The notes below the pieces were generated by a model. The model worked only from the letters and a program-made list of their open reading frames with translations. It was not told where the DNA came from and did no database searches. The position numbers and the translations under genes were made by a program. Positions 51,218 through 63,061 of a stretch of 64,000 nt of DNA are shown in pieces. Source of the DNA: Carallia brachiata (taxonomy: Eukaryota > Streptophyta > Magnoliopsida > Malpighiales > Rhizophoraceae); contig JADCRB010000078.1 in assembly GCA_021464245.1 (NCBI GenBank), positions 1,365,717 through 1,429,716 of the forward strand. Direction: 5' to 3'. Every line of letters starts with the position of its first letter. Within the stretch, counting starts at the first letter, position 1.

Positions 51218-51354
51218 GTCTTTTTTTTTTTTTTAAAAAATTAGAGATCAATTAATAATAAAAAGATATGAATACAAAATTTGAAAATCAAACTCTAAAC
51301 TTAATAGTTGGAAGAGTTTGTCTCCAATCATTGGAGCGAAGGCTGCCCCCTCCA
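51218..51354 (-). mobile_element. Short retroposed fragment (SINE-like) with 13-bp target duplication
   Basis: Exact 13-bp direct repeats ATGTAGTGTAATG flank the insert at 51205-51217 and 51355-51367. On the minus strand the insert starts GAGGGGGCAGCC and ends in a poly(A) tail (T run 51220-51235 on the plus strand) next to the left repeat. This is the signature of LINE-mediated retroposition. The body is about 115 bp, with TTTAGAGTTTGATTTTCAAA near its middle, and no obvious complete A/B-box pair, so it is a 5'-truncated SINE or another short transcript. Confidence 0.7.
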
Positions 51355-51367
51355 ATGTAGTGTAATG

Positions 51368-53919
51368 TACTAAAACATGTTTTGATCAAAAGAAAATATA
51401 GGCCGTTGAATAGCCTGCGCGTTCCTCGCACAGCTTCCACTGCGTTGCGACGTAAAAAGCTTTTGTGCGAGTCAAGTTGAATAAATGAATGCAATCATAT
51501 TGTTTTTGTTTTTTCGTGTGAGTTCCATATTTTTTTATTTCTTCCTTTTTTTTTTTTGTTACGGAATGCAGTAAATTCGTTTAAAAAAAGAAATTTAACT
51601 TATTAGTCATTAGAATGTATTCTAAAGAATCAAATTTCATCTAAAAAAACTGAAATAAAATAAAAAATTGAATTATATTACTCATTTTAAAACATAAAAA
51701 ATTATAACCCTACTTTAGTACATTATAACGAATCAATAAACAAATTTGAAACTAATTTTGGCACATCCCGTTCAATTTTTCACAATGCTTTTTGGGAAGA
51801 TTTTCTTATTTAATAATGAGAGTATTTTTGGATTAATTTGAAGTCAACTGAGACTACGGTCCTGAGAAATGAGAGAAATCTTGGTGGATTAATTTTTGGC
51901 CTATCCCGTTTCTTGGGATCCATTCCAGGCGGTAAGGTGGAAAAATTAAAAGGGAATTTTTCTCTTAATGGCTAAGTTAAATTAAAAGCGTAGACGTTTT
52001 TTTTAGAGATTAAATCGTATTAATAAGAAATATATTTCTTTGGTGACCAAGTAAACTTTTTACATTGACTCCTATAAAAAGAGATCAATTAGTAAATGTG
52101 TCGGATAAAAAGAGAGGGAAGGTGAGAGGAGTAAAGAGAGGAAAGGAGAGTAGAAAGAGTCAGACCAGACGACGGATGTTGGTTTGAATATAGTCTTTCG
52201 TGATATTTTTGGTGCCTTTTAGTGTAGTTTTTGGATAGTCTATTGAGATGTGAGATGAGTGTAAATGAGATTTGAATTTGAGTAACAGATATAGCGTTTC
52301 TAGTTATATACGGTGTATTACTCACATAATAATAGATAATATTCTCTCCGTAGTTATAGGTAAGTTACCAAATTGCGTAAATTTTTGTATATGCTCTTTT
52401 AACTTTATTTCCATTATTTTGTATATATGCGTGTTGTAATTAGATCGTGCTTCTTACGGATGAGATGAAAAAAATTTCAACACCTTCCAAACAGACAAAT
52501 CTTGTAAGAACATCATTAAACAATTACGATTTTGCTTGTCTTTTTGAACGGAAATGTAGGGCATAAAGATCCGATGGAAATTTTGCAAGATGGGAAAAAA
52601 AAAATCCAACAAAATGAGATATAGAAATTAGGTACAATACAAGTATTGTGATTGAGAAATAAGTGAAGAAAAATATTAGGTGATAATAAAATAGTAATAA
52701 AGTAATATTGACAATTGAAAGGTTGAAATTTAAAACATGAAAAAAGAAATAGATAAGCTCTCGGAAAAAGAAAATATAGAGAAGAAAAAATTCTAGGTAA
52801 CAACAAAAGGACAAAAAAGTGATATTCACTGTTGAAAGATTGAAATTTAAAAAAAAAATGTTAAATATCATTTGTTAAATTACGTGACAATTTTATTAGT
52901 ATTTAAAGTTAAGTTCGAAGTAAAACTCTATAAAAGAAATTCTCAAATTTCCACAAAAATGCGTAAACTTTGTAAAATCCACTAGCGGTTTTCTTTTATT
53001 TGTAAGGAAAAAGAAAACACTGGAAGAATGGAGACAAATTGGAAACTGTGGTGTTGCTGGTGATTCCAATAACCAATGGGGATAAAGGTTAAAGCAACGA
53101 AATTAATTAAAATCAAGTTTTTGCTTCGACCAGACTAAGGATAGTAGCCCGTCAGCCCCATCAATATGACCACATGCATCGTGCAGCCTAACTGATTAAT
53201 TAAGATGGTTTTGCTAAAATTCAAGACCATTTTGCTGAAGTTGAAGATTCAATTATAAAATTATGAATTTGGAACTTTATAACTTTATGTAGATTTATGC
53301 TTCATTTGCACGGTTTCTATTGTTTTGTCCATTATGTTTTTTTTTTTTTCTCTTTGCATTTGCTAAATGTATGTTTGATTCTACGCATATTTAGTTGTGG
53401 ATGATGACTCTTGTTAGATATTGAACAATATGCTCCTTCATAGATTCAGTGTAGCAACTCAACTTACTGTATGATGCGCTCAATACAATCTTCTTTGGTG
53501 GGACTGTGTAGTGCCACTACTGTTTTCCAAACAAAAAAAAAAAATAATAGAGCTTAGATTTTCACATCTATGCATTAATTTTTTTTAAGAAAAAAACAAA
53601 GGGTTTTACATTAATGTACGTTATTAATGTTGAAGTTAAAATGACTACTAGTTCTAATGGATTAAAAAAAAATATTAAAGTTAAAATATATAAAGATTGA
53701 GTCTCTTCTTCTATTGCTGAGATATTAATTCTGTGAAAGAGACTTGTCTCTTCTAAGTTTTAAGGTATTTTTGAGTGGTTTTTTCAAAGAACTTTTCCTC
53801 TTCTTAAACTTTATGTAGTTACATCTCAACCCACCCTCTTAAATTCTCATCGAATTTTTATGGCACTTTAACAAGCAATTAATAGCTATGTGTGAGAATG
53901 TCATAATTTTCAATCAGTT
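51368..53919. other. Intergenic region without recognised genes
   Basis: No gene is seen. Frames at 52089-52325 and 52516-52871 (minus) are Phe/Ser/Tyr-rich products of purine-rich plus-strand DNA. Within 52690-52860 a short block is repeated in diverged form (GACAATTGAAAGGTTGAAATTTAAA and, about 120 bp on, CTGTTGAAAGATTGAAATTTAAA). The rest is AT-rich filler up to the left end of the Harbinger element. Confidence 0.45.
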
Positions 53920-56797
53920 TAAGAGGGTGTTTGGCTCTACTTTTGGGGGGTTTGCTTGTCAGTTTGAAAAAGTTGGGATATAGGTGTTCGGTAAAGTATT
54001 TGAAGGAGTTGCTGATTGTTGATAAGGAGTCTAATCAGCTGTTATTTCAAAAAGTAAGTTAGACCTATTTTTTAGAATCCTCAGTTGCTAATACAATTAT
54101 TGGGACCAAAATAACCCATTTTTACTTTTGTTTTACGTTGCTCTTCGTGCAGTCGCTCTTCACACGTCACTATCCTCTCTGCTTTGGTGCTTCTCCACTG
54201 ATCGCCTTCATCACTTCTGCCCCTTCTCATCTACGATTTAGGAGCGTGAGTTTGTTACCTTCATCTCTTTCTCTTTTTTCGTCATTCTCTGGCTTGATTT
54301 TTTTTCTCTGGATTGCTTCTTCACATTTGCTTTTTTTTCTTTGGACTCTATCATGGGGGTGCTAGTGGTTGTTTCTAGCAAATCTTGTTTGTTGAATTTT
54401 ATGGGTTGCTTTTTTACTTTTTTTTCTTTGGCATTGTTCTACGCAAGAAGCAAGTTACATTGGTTCACCAATTGTTTTTATTTTTTTCATGTGCAAAAAC
54501 CCCTATAATGATTGACGTTTGTTGTGTTGTACTTGAGAACATGCTGGATGCATCAAAGCTTGTTATATCTTTTTATGCTATTTGAGATTGTTGGATGACA
54601 TGAGATCAGTTTCGAACTTTTTGTTGAATTAGTAGTCTTGTTTCTTCTAGTGGCTGCAAAATACTCTAATTTGTAGGCCTTCCTTAATGGGGTAAAATTT
54701 TCCTTTTTCGTTTATTTGATTTATAGTCTTGGAAAGATGGTTGCATCTTGCATGTCAATATCTATTATCTTCTACATGATGAATGTGCTGAAAATGTTTT
54801 TACTTTACTAATATCTCATTAGAGGTGGGGAAAACAACTCAAGCATATGATAACTGTTTGGTTTTGAATGCTTTTTTTCCTTTTACTTTTGGTACTTGTT
54901 TCTATAGGTTGATCAGATTCAGATTAACTGGCCATAACTATTTCAAGGGTTGAAGTCTTGAACTCCTAATTAAGTCGCAACCAATAATTTGTCATTACCT
55001 CGTAAGATATGGGGCTTCCAAAGTTATCCTTTTTCCTTTGGTTTTTATATATAATATGGCATTAGTTTTTCACAAAAAAAAAAAGTGATTTATGAGGATT
55101 GGAAACTGCTGCTTTAGTTGTTCAAGTAGTATAGTAACAAAGTCTTTTTTATAGGTTGCAGTGTTACAAGTACTATTTTTAAGCAGGTAGGCAGTGCATA
55201 TCTGAACTATAGAGTCCTGCACTTTTATTGGATTTACAAGGGTGTCTGTGTTTAGATAAGTTAATTGATAAATAGTGGATTTTACTATAAATGTTTGTTG
55301 ATTTGACAGGACTATTTGAGATTTATCTGAAAAAACATACAGGAAAAGTTGTAGATACATGTTTTTTTTTTTTTTTTTTTTTTTTGTAGATGTTTTAATT
55401 TGCAGTGGTTGGCTCTTTGAACTCACATGCTAAGATTTGATGCCTTCTCCAGGAAAGAATACTGTGATGCTTTGTCTTCAAATTTATGTTTTTTTTTTTG
55501 AATTGCCAATCAATAGGGACTAATAAATGAACACTAATTACAAGCCCAAATTCTTTATTAACCAATCCCTTTTACAGAGGGTACGCATACATATATGTGA
55601 ATGCGAGCAAGCACATAGAAACCCCACACCTATTTCCCCTACAGAAAAAATAAGCATGCTCAACTTGGAAATGTAAGCTTTGATATCGTCGAATAGACTT
55701 CATGACTATTTTAGTGCTACTAAAAACACAACTATGAACTATGTAGCGAAGCTCTTAAAGTAGAAGGGTGATATTTTCTCTCTTAATAATTAAGAAAAGT
55801 TTACTATTTATGCATTTTATTCATCAAAAGAAAGTTAGAAATAAGTTATGTTGCCATTTTTGATATATGACACTTATATAAGAGTATATAATTTCTTTGA
55901 TTATTTCTAAACATTAATTTTCTTGAGCCTTTTTGTTGGCCCCTTCTGCATATTTAAGTGTTGGGTTAAATTTAATTATTTGATTGAAAGATGAGAATTT
56001 TTCTTTGTTGATAACTCATTTTCATTTTCGTTTTTTTGGCTAATCCATTAATTAAGTTAAGTTCCTTAGGAAGGAGTAACATAATTATTCTTTTTTTTTC
56101 GATCTACATTGAAAAGCAACCATGATTTTAGGACTCTAAAAATGGTTTTGAATTTTATTCGATGATGACTTGTAAATGACAATTTGAATTGGAGGCATTT
56201 TTTCTTGATATATGGTATTGGAAGGGACAAAACCCAAAAATGGAATTTTGAAAGAGATGTATATAATCGAATGAAAACCCCTGGAGAATTAAACTACTAA
56301 ATTTTCTTTTCACCAAAAGTTTATAGGATTGCAGAACTCAAGGCTTAAAAGCAAAACAAGCCATCCAATACATGGGATAGACATTTATAGGATTCCATAA
56401 AGAATTGAATATTTTAACAAAGCATATCCATGGACACAATAAGTTGATTTGATTCCTTCCCTTTTGTTTTGCAATTATTGTTTTTTCTCTTTTATGCAAT
56501 TTATAATTTAGTAGGCTATATACTTTTCCTGAATGTCATTTTGCTTGAATGTTGTTTTATTATTTTTGTGCAACCTTTTGTTGGTTGTTTACTTATTTTT
56601 GCATGACAAAAGCAAAAAAATGCAAAATTTTCTTGTATTGGGTGCATGTATATTATATAGACCTTTTTTTTCCACCAAAAATTCCCAAATATAGATTGCA
56701 AAATTTTTTGTCAACTCTCTTTAGTGTTTTAATACAAGGGTCATATTTTTTTTTTTTCCTTTTAATCATTCATAGTTATATTATTGAACTTAATTAG

Positions 56798-57929
56798 ATG
56801 AGTGAGAAGAATGAATTAAGTAAAGGTGAGACAGTTGCAAGAGTTGTATGGATTGATACTGAGTTTGAATTATTTGTGGATTTGTGTGTTCTAGGCACTT
56901 ATGAAGGTAAAAAAAAAGTGGTGGTGGGTAGGGAAAGAAAGGATGGTTATGGTTGGAAAGTCAAATGAAGGCTACTGGAGAAAAAATCAGCAAAGAACAA
57001 ATGAGACACAAATGGGATTGGATGAAGTCACAATAGATACAATGGAAAGAATTGATAGGAAAGCATACTGGCTTGGGGTGGGACCCTATAAAAAAGATAA
57101 TTGTGGCGATGAACAATTTTGGGCTGACAGAATTCAAGTAAGTCCACTATATTGCTTATTACTCCATTTTTTCTTGTCTATTTACAATTAACTCATATTT
57201 TTTTAAAATAATTAAATGAAGGAAAATCCAGCTTTTGCAAAGCTATGACACAAGGGAATTGGCGAGGAGCTCTATTCCAAGAATGATATCATGTTTATGG
57301 GTACTGTAGCAACTATAGAATATGGATATGTGTCATTATCCAAAGTTTTGCCTTATGATACTGATAATGCAAATGATAATGATATTGGACTTATTGAAAA
57401 AATGACAAACTTGGAGGAGGACTTTGAGGAGTCTTTGAATAATATGTTGCAAGAAATTATTGGGTCAGGAACTTCTTCTTCCTAAGCCACTTATGCAAAT
57501 GTTCATCTAACAGAAAATGGTGGTTCAACAACTCAAGAGAATGGTAAGAAACAGAAGAGGAAAGACAATGTTGATTCTCAACAGAAGAAAGGCAAGAAAA
57601 ATGACACAGATGAGAAACATCAGTCAAGTGCATTATTTTTGTCTGATTCAGTTAAAGAGTTGAAAACAAGTATAGATATGAGAACCTCAGCCATAAGAGA
57701 GACTTTTGGGGATCGACCGGGTTGCAGTATTGCAGAAGTGATGGAAGATGTTCTTATTCTGCCAAAAGTTATGGACGAAGATGAGTTGAATCTCTTTTGC
57801 ACAATTTTGTTTGAGAGCAAATAAAAAAAAGAGATGTACATGACTCACAAAACTACTGAAATCAAAGATAAATGGTTGCAATTTAATTACACTCTTTGGC
57901 AAAATGGATTATTGAAGAATAGCACATAA
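56798..57929 (+). pseudogene. Harbinger ORF1: Myb/SANT-like DNA-binding protein, decayed
   Basis: The start MSEKNELSKGETVARVVWID leads into the SANT-like helix (FELFVDLCVLGTYEGKKK). The middle is broken by a TGA at about 56965, and a shifted frame continues with GLDEVTIDT and QFWADRIQ. A GT-AG intron (57137 to about 57221) joins to ENPAFAKL. The tail has FGDRPGCSIAEVMEDVLILP and KEMYMTHKTTEIKDKWLQF, the C-terminal helix pattern of these transposon proteins. Stops include TAA at 57483. In the family ORF1 helps the transposase reach the ends and enter the nucleus. Confidence 0.75.
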
Positions 57930-58175
57930 TAGAGTGACTCATCATTGAATTAGAACTATTAATTGAGGAAGTTACTTTTGCCATGAATAACTTTTTGTTG
58001 CTTTGATTTGACTAATTTTTTTATGTTTTTGGAACAAGTATATTTTGTTTATTTCATTGGAACTTTGCTTTGTTTGAATATAAATGGTTACTTTTTGTTT
58101 AGTATTTTTTTATTTATTTGCTTTATTGTTATACTATAATGACATATATTTATTTTTTCTTTCTTCCTATAAATC

Positions 58176-59610
58176 ATGGATGTTGTCCAACAATTGGTCA
58201 TCAACGAAGGAGATGAAACCTAAGAAGCAATCATTTGTGTAGTTTAGAGTGTCTGTTAATATTATCAGTTGTCTATTCACAAGGAACCTTGCATGGATTT
58301 ATTTCATACAGGACTAATATGATTGCTAAAAATTACATGAGGAAATAAAAAGCGATGTTTGAATATGTTTAGGATGGATAAAGACATTTTGATTAGTCTC
58401 TCTCGTGACCTGGAGGTTAATTATGGACTACAAGCTTAAAAAAGAATGACAATTCTGGAAAAAGTAGCTATGTTTTTATATACTTTGACTTTAGGAGCTT
58501 TAAGTAGACAAGTACAAGAACAGTTTTAACACTTAGGCGAGACAATTAGTCGCAATTTTCATAAAGTAATGAAAGCGATGCTAAAGCTTTCAATTGACTT
58601 AATACAACCTAAAGATCTATTTTTTCAGACCATTCCTACAGAAATTCTTAACGATACAAAAATATATGTCACACTTTAAGGTAATTCTTGAGCCATGCAT
58701 TTTGCTAGTTAATAATTATTTTGGTCCAATAACTTTTTTTTTATTTTTTTGGGCTTACATTAATCATATTTTTTTCATGGCATTTTTTTATATGTTTATG
58801 ATTGCTTTCAATTAATCACTTTTTTTAAGGATTGTATTAGAGTTATTGATAACACTCATATACTTGCATGTGTGAGCGAGGAAGACCAAGTACAATTTAT
58901 TGGTTGAAAAGGAATTCCAACTCAAAATATTATGGTTGCATATAGTTTTGATATGTAGTTCACATTTGTAATGGCAAGTTGGGAAGGTATGATGGACGAC
59001 TGTTTCAATATGCTCTCAATAAAAAAAATGTAAATTTTCCAAAGCCACCTCCTGATATTGTGAAATCTTTTTAGTTGAGTAATAGTGGATATTTAATTTA
59101 GTCTTTTTATCTAACTTCAATTTATTTTCTAATTTGATAGGAAAGTATTATTTAGTAGATGCTAGATATTCTTAAATAGAAGGATTTTTGGGTCCATATA
59201 GAGGGACAAAATATTATTTTCAAGAATTTCAGCGTAGTGACAAACCAAAAGGATTAAAGGAAACATTTAATCACTGGCATTCGTCGTTTCAAAGTTGTAT
59301 TGAACGATCATTTGGCGTTTGGAAAGCTACATGGAAGATGTTGCGAACAATGCCTTCATACTCATTTAACACACAAAGAGATATAGTGGTGGTGACAATG
59401 ACCTTGCACAATTATATTCGAAGGCAAACTACAACAGATCCCGCATTTGTAAGATTGGATCGAAATCCAGATTTTATACCTCGCAATATCTTTTCAGGTG
59501 CAGAAAACTCTCAAAACTGTAAAAGTTATCAAACGAGCATGACAACTCAAATGGATGATTTATGGAATCAAATTGCTGCTAGTTTAATGAATGCAAAACA
59601 ACAAAATTAG
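58176..59610 (+). pseudogene. Harbinger ORF2: DDE transposase, decayed
   Basis: The N-terminal helix region is readable (DLEVNYGLQA, EKVAMFLYTLTLGALSRQVQEQF, HLGETISRNFHKVMKAMLK). The DDE core follows: first Asp in VIDNTH (usual DGTH) near 58856, then GIPTQNIMVAYSFDM and FVMASWEG, second Asp in YYLVDARY near 59160, and Glu in FQSCIERSFGVWKATWKMLR near 59300. The final open stretch 59188-59610 includes LHNYIRRQTTTDPAF. Several stops (for example near 58530 and 58905) and at least one intron (58681-58829) interrupt it. The protein would cut and paste the element but cannot be made intact from this copy. Confidence 0.82.
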
Positions 59611-60198
59611 AATTTAGTTTACAATAGTTGAATTATACATTATTGATTTGTTCAACTGCATTTATCTATCTTTTAAATTCTTTAATAAATTAAGGTATTT
59701 TATTTTATGTCTAGGAAATAATGCTAGTAGTTACTAATAAAAATAAGATAATATATTAATTTTTATGTGAAATTTCATTAAACATATTTTTCAAAGTTCT
59801 TCATGAAATTACTATTTTTTTCTTAGCAAAAAAATTATTAATTGTTTTTTTATTGGAACTCGTTGCAAATAATTTTTTTGGAACTGTAGTACATATTATG
59901 TAGCCAAAACCCGCAATTTGTTAACTTGTTGCCTTAAAAGAAAAAAAAAAGGATAGAATAACAATCTCTTCGATAAGTTCAATTCATATGCATAAAGTTC
60001 AGTTCAGCCGTTGCAAATTAGAAGAATATATATATATGTACAAAATTATCATTTTATAATTTGAATAGCAAACAGCAAATATCAATTTAACCAAATGCCA
60101 TAATTTTATTTTAACAATTAGTAATATCAATCAATAATAATAATCAATAATCAGCAACAATAATAGTAATAATCAACAGATAAGCCAAACAGACCTAA

Positions 60199-60692
60199 GA
60201 ATTTTGCTTTTCTAAGCTATAACCCACCCTTCTAAATTTTTATCTCACTTTTATAGGAATTTTTTTATTAAGAAATTCATGATAATAATTTATAGTCCGT
60301 TTGTTTGCTGAAAATAAATACATATAAGAAAAATAAATTATTTGTTGCTGTTTGAGTGTAATACTGAAATTGTTAAAAAATATTTTCTTATATTTGGTGC
60401 ATATGTAAATGAATGAAAATTTTTTAAGAATTTGTTATATAATTTTATCCTTTTCAATTTCTAGTATAATTAAGATTACATTAGTTATTAACTAAAATCT
60501 CCGCCCACCCTTAAACACAATCAGATCTAAATTATCCATTGGCACTTGGTACTTTTTCTTTAATATTCCAATCTTGTATTAGGCGGTTCTTGAAAACAAT
60601 GGAATAAATTGATTTCTCCACCCCCCACCCCTCAATGTATTCATGGAAAGCAGCTATACGGTGTAAGGATTGACTCTTTTCTCGGCTGGTAC
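60199..60692. other. Spacer between Harbinger and hAT elements
   Basis: It contains no gene. TAGTCCGTTTGTTTG at about 60293 may be the left end of an older element whose right end (TAATCCGTTTGTTTC inverted) is near 62501; if so, the hAT element below is nested in it. The 68-codon minus frame at 60532-60738 overlaps the hAT end and is not a gene. Confidence 0.4.
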
Positions 60693-62022
60693 TAGGATTG
60701 GCAATGGGTAGGGTCGGGGGTGGGGATGGCCCCCCCATTCCCCGTACCCGTTTATTGCTCTCATCCCCATCCCCGTCCCCGTCCCCGTCGGGTATAAAAT
60801 TTTAATCCCCGTCCTCATCCCCGTCGGAGAACGGGGATCCCCGTCCCCGCCCCGTACCCTTCCAAAAGAAAATTTAAAAAGTCATATATTTTCACAATTC
60901 AAATTACTTGATACTCATAGTCAATGACAAACTAGTTATTTATATTACAAATCTCATGTGATTTAAAAATATAATGAATATGTGATCTAAATATTAAAGT
61001 TTAAATGCATGAGTTTTTTGTTAAGAATTAGTAATAGAAATTAAGGTCATAAACTTGATGCACGATGTGTAGAAGAATAATGACACTATTTTTAAAAATA
61101 TTATATTACTCAAGTTTATAATAAGTAAGTATTGAAGTTATGTTGCTCAAGTTTATATATTGATATAATGATATTATTTTTGAAAATGCTGATATAGAGA
61201 ATAATTTAGATAAATCGTATTTAATATTTCAATTGTTGTATAATACTAAAGGTTAAAACTGTATTTTTATAAAGATATTGATCACATAAAAAAAAACTCA
61301 ATTATGAAAAATTCAATAAATGAAAACTATAAAAACATCACTCCATGATTTTGTATTTTTTTCTTATCTATTTTCTATATATTATAGTGTTAGATTTCTT
61401 GTAATGTTGAGAGTTTTAACTTCATTCATAATTTTTTAAACAATTTATTCTCATATTTTTTGCACTTATATACTCACACATTTAGAAAGAAAGAAATAAT
61501 AGTATTTTAAAACAAGACTTTGAGTAAAAAGATGGTCTTTTTAACTTGTATATTCGGGGCCAAACCTTCAAATTATTGGTTGAGGACTTATACGACAAGT
61601 TGTTGTGATTCCTACAGTATCCATTAATAATTTCGTAATTGCAATTAGAATTGGTTATTACTTGAATCCTTAACCTCAAGACTATCAATATTTTGAATAA
61701 ACCATTGAGTTAAAGAAAGTAATTTCATTAATAATTTTAAAATAGTTAAAATATAAGTTATTGAAAAGTGAATGCAGTAAATATTAAACAATAAAAACGA
61801 ATAAAGATTAAAAGTTAAATAAAAAATAAAAAAATAAATGGGTCGGGGATGGGGAGGGTATGGGGATGGGGATAGGTAAACCCATCCCCATCCCTATACC
61901 CGCTAAAAAAATATGGGGATCCCCTATCCCCGCCCTGTTCCCCGGTCAACTGGTTTGACCCCGTACCCGTCGGGGCGGGTATGGGTAATCCCCGACGGGT
62001 ATGGGTAAAATTGCCATCCCTA
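60693..62022. mobile_element. Non-autonomous hAT-type transposon with GC-rich subterminal repeats
   Basis: Exact 8-bp direct repeats GCTGGTAC flank it at 60685-60692 and 62023-62030. The ends TAGGATTGGCAATGGGTA and, inverted, TAGGGATGGCAATTTTACC agree over about 13 bp with one gap. Inside each end lie 130-180 bp of GGGGAY/CCCCGT-type repeats, strikingly GC-rich against an AT-rich core (60870-61830) with no transposase. An 8-bp target duplication, short TIRs and clustered subterminal motifs are the hAT pattern; the subterminal motifs are where hAT transposase usually binds. The low divergence of target repeats points to a fairly recent insertion. Confidence 0.88.
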
Positions 62023-62030
62023 GCTGGTAC

Positions 62031-62669
62031 TGAATCTTGTCATCCTCACCGTTGTTGCTGTCGATGGTGGCCCCTTTTGTTACTTGAAGCTGCTGCATTC
62101 AAATCAGGTTTGATAGATTTCTCTGCCTCAAAAACAATGAGCGCGATGGTGAAATTGTTTATGGAATCCAACGGCGAGTTCGATTTGAAAGGGGGTCAAC
62201 AACAGCTGATGAACTAGATGGCGGAGGAAGAAGGCTTGATTTAGAGGTGTTAGAGGAGTTCGGCGGTGTTTGTGGTGTGAGTGGACCATGACATCTAAAG
62301 TTTCTCCCATCCCTGTTATGGTGTTGCTCTCTTGTGAAAAATAAATTTTGCTCATAATTTTGATAAATTGTTTTACCTTAAATCACAGAATTTGTCAGTT
62401 GACCATTTATAAATTTTCTTTTACTACTTATTTTTTGTGAAATAAATGCTAGAAATTGAGATTTTATTTTACATAAATTTTTTTTTATGAAACAAACGGA
62501 TTAACAAACAATTTTTGTTTTGATAGGAAAATCTAAAAATGTCATAAGTTTATAACAAACAGTGAATAGGAATATGTGAGAATGTCATAAGTTTGCTTCA
62601 ATCCGTTTTAAGTGTTGAACTTCTCCATTTTGCAGACAGTTTGCCAAAATAAAAGGATATAAACTTTCA
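62031..62669. other. Spacer right of the hAT element
   Basis: The first about 330 bp have ordinary composition and may be the continuation of the sequence interrupted by the hAT element at 60692. The 78-codon frame overlapping its left edge begins inside the transposon and is not a gene. The inverted Harbinger/hAT-like end AAACAAACGGATTAA lies at about 62491-62503. The block TGTGAGAATGTCATAA at about 62575 also occurs at about 53891, so both flank older copies of the same repeat. Confidence 0.4.
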
Positions 62670-63060
62670 TTAACAAAAGTGATCGTGACGTGACAGTTGG
62701 CTAAGAGCTTTCAGCGGGATGCCCACCTGGTCCGCGGGACATAGACCAACTCTGGACTCATTAGCTACCAATCTGCCACCCTGTTTGCGGTGCGCTTAAT
62801 GACCACGCAATTACGATTTTGTGAGAATTCTAACATTTCACAAACATCTTCTAAAATTGGGCTTATAACCGACAGTCAGTCATGGGTTGGGCCTGCAAGC
62901 GCATTAAAAATTTCCAGAGAGTCTGTTTCAACTAGACAAGTCTGCCTTCCAAAAGATAAGGCTAACTGCAGGCCCGCTCGGGGAGCTAAGGCCTCAGCTA
63001 TCAAGACATTCTGAGCATGTCGAGCAAAAGCCAATCTTGCAACAACGTGTCCATAATTCC
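62670..63060 (-). pseudogene. RNase H (RVT_3) fragment, probably the 3' end of a second LINE
   Basis: On the minus strand the translation shows EALAPRAGLQLALSFGRQ, then LVETDSLEIFNAL with the conserved acidic residues, PILEDVCEMLEFSQNRNCV, and RTANRVADW, the order of a plant LINE-type RNase H. A TGA interrupts it near 62870 and a base is missing after VADW near 62772. The last frame ends at TAA 62670. Upstream coding parts (RT) are absent because the inverted-repeat element at 63062 cuts in. It could also be a host RNase H-like relic, but a LINE is more likely. Confidence 0.7.
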
Positions 63061-63061
63061 T

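Larger units (their letters stand above)
53923..60195 (+). mobile_element. PIF/Harbinger DNA transposon, decayed, with TAA target duplication
   Basis: The ends are GAGGGTGTTTGGCTCTAC on the left and, inverted, GGTCTGTTTGGCTTATC on the right, flanked by TAA at 53920-53922 and 60196-60198. Harbinger elements use 3-bp TWA targets and GGNCTGTTTGG-type ends. Inside are the two genes expected for the superfamily, in the expected order: a Myb/SANT-like DNA-binding protein and a DDE transposase, both broken. The element is about 6.3 kb, in the usual range for autonomous copies. Introns with GT-AG borders are visible in both genes. The stretch 54000-56790 is noncoding leader with long T runs (55360-55385). 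Confidence 0.85.

Noticed and set aside
52516..52871. Minus-strand ORFs of 96 and 115 codons rich in Phe, Leu and Ser
   Set aside because: They are translations of purine-rich low-complexity DNA in overlapping frames; the hydrophobic look is not evidence of a membrane protein.
54138..54365. 75-codon Ser/Leu/Phe-rich ORF near the left end of the Harbinger element
   Set aside because: It lies in the pyrimidine-rich leader of the transposon and has no match to either transposon protein.
61981..62217. 78-codon plus ORF at the right edge of the hAT element
   Set aside because: It starts within the transposon's terminal repeat and crosses the target duplication into flank, so it is a chance fusion frame.
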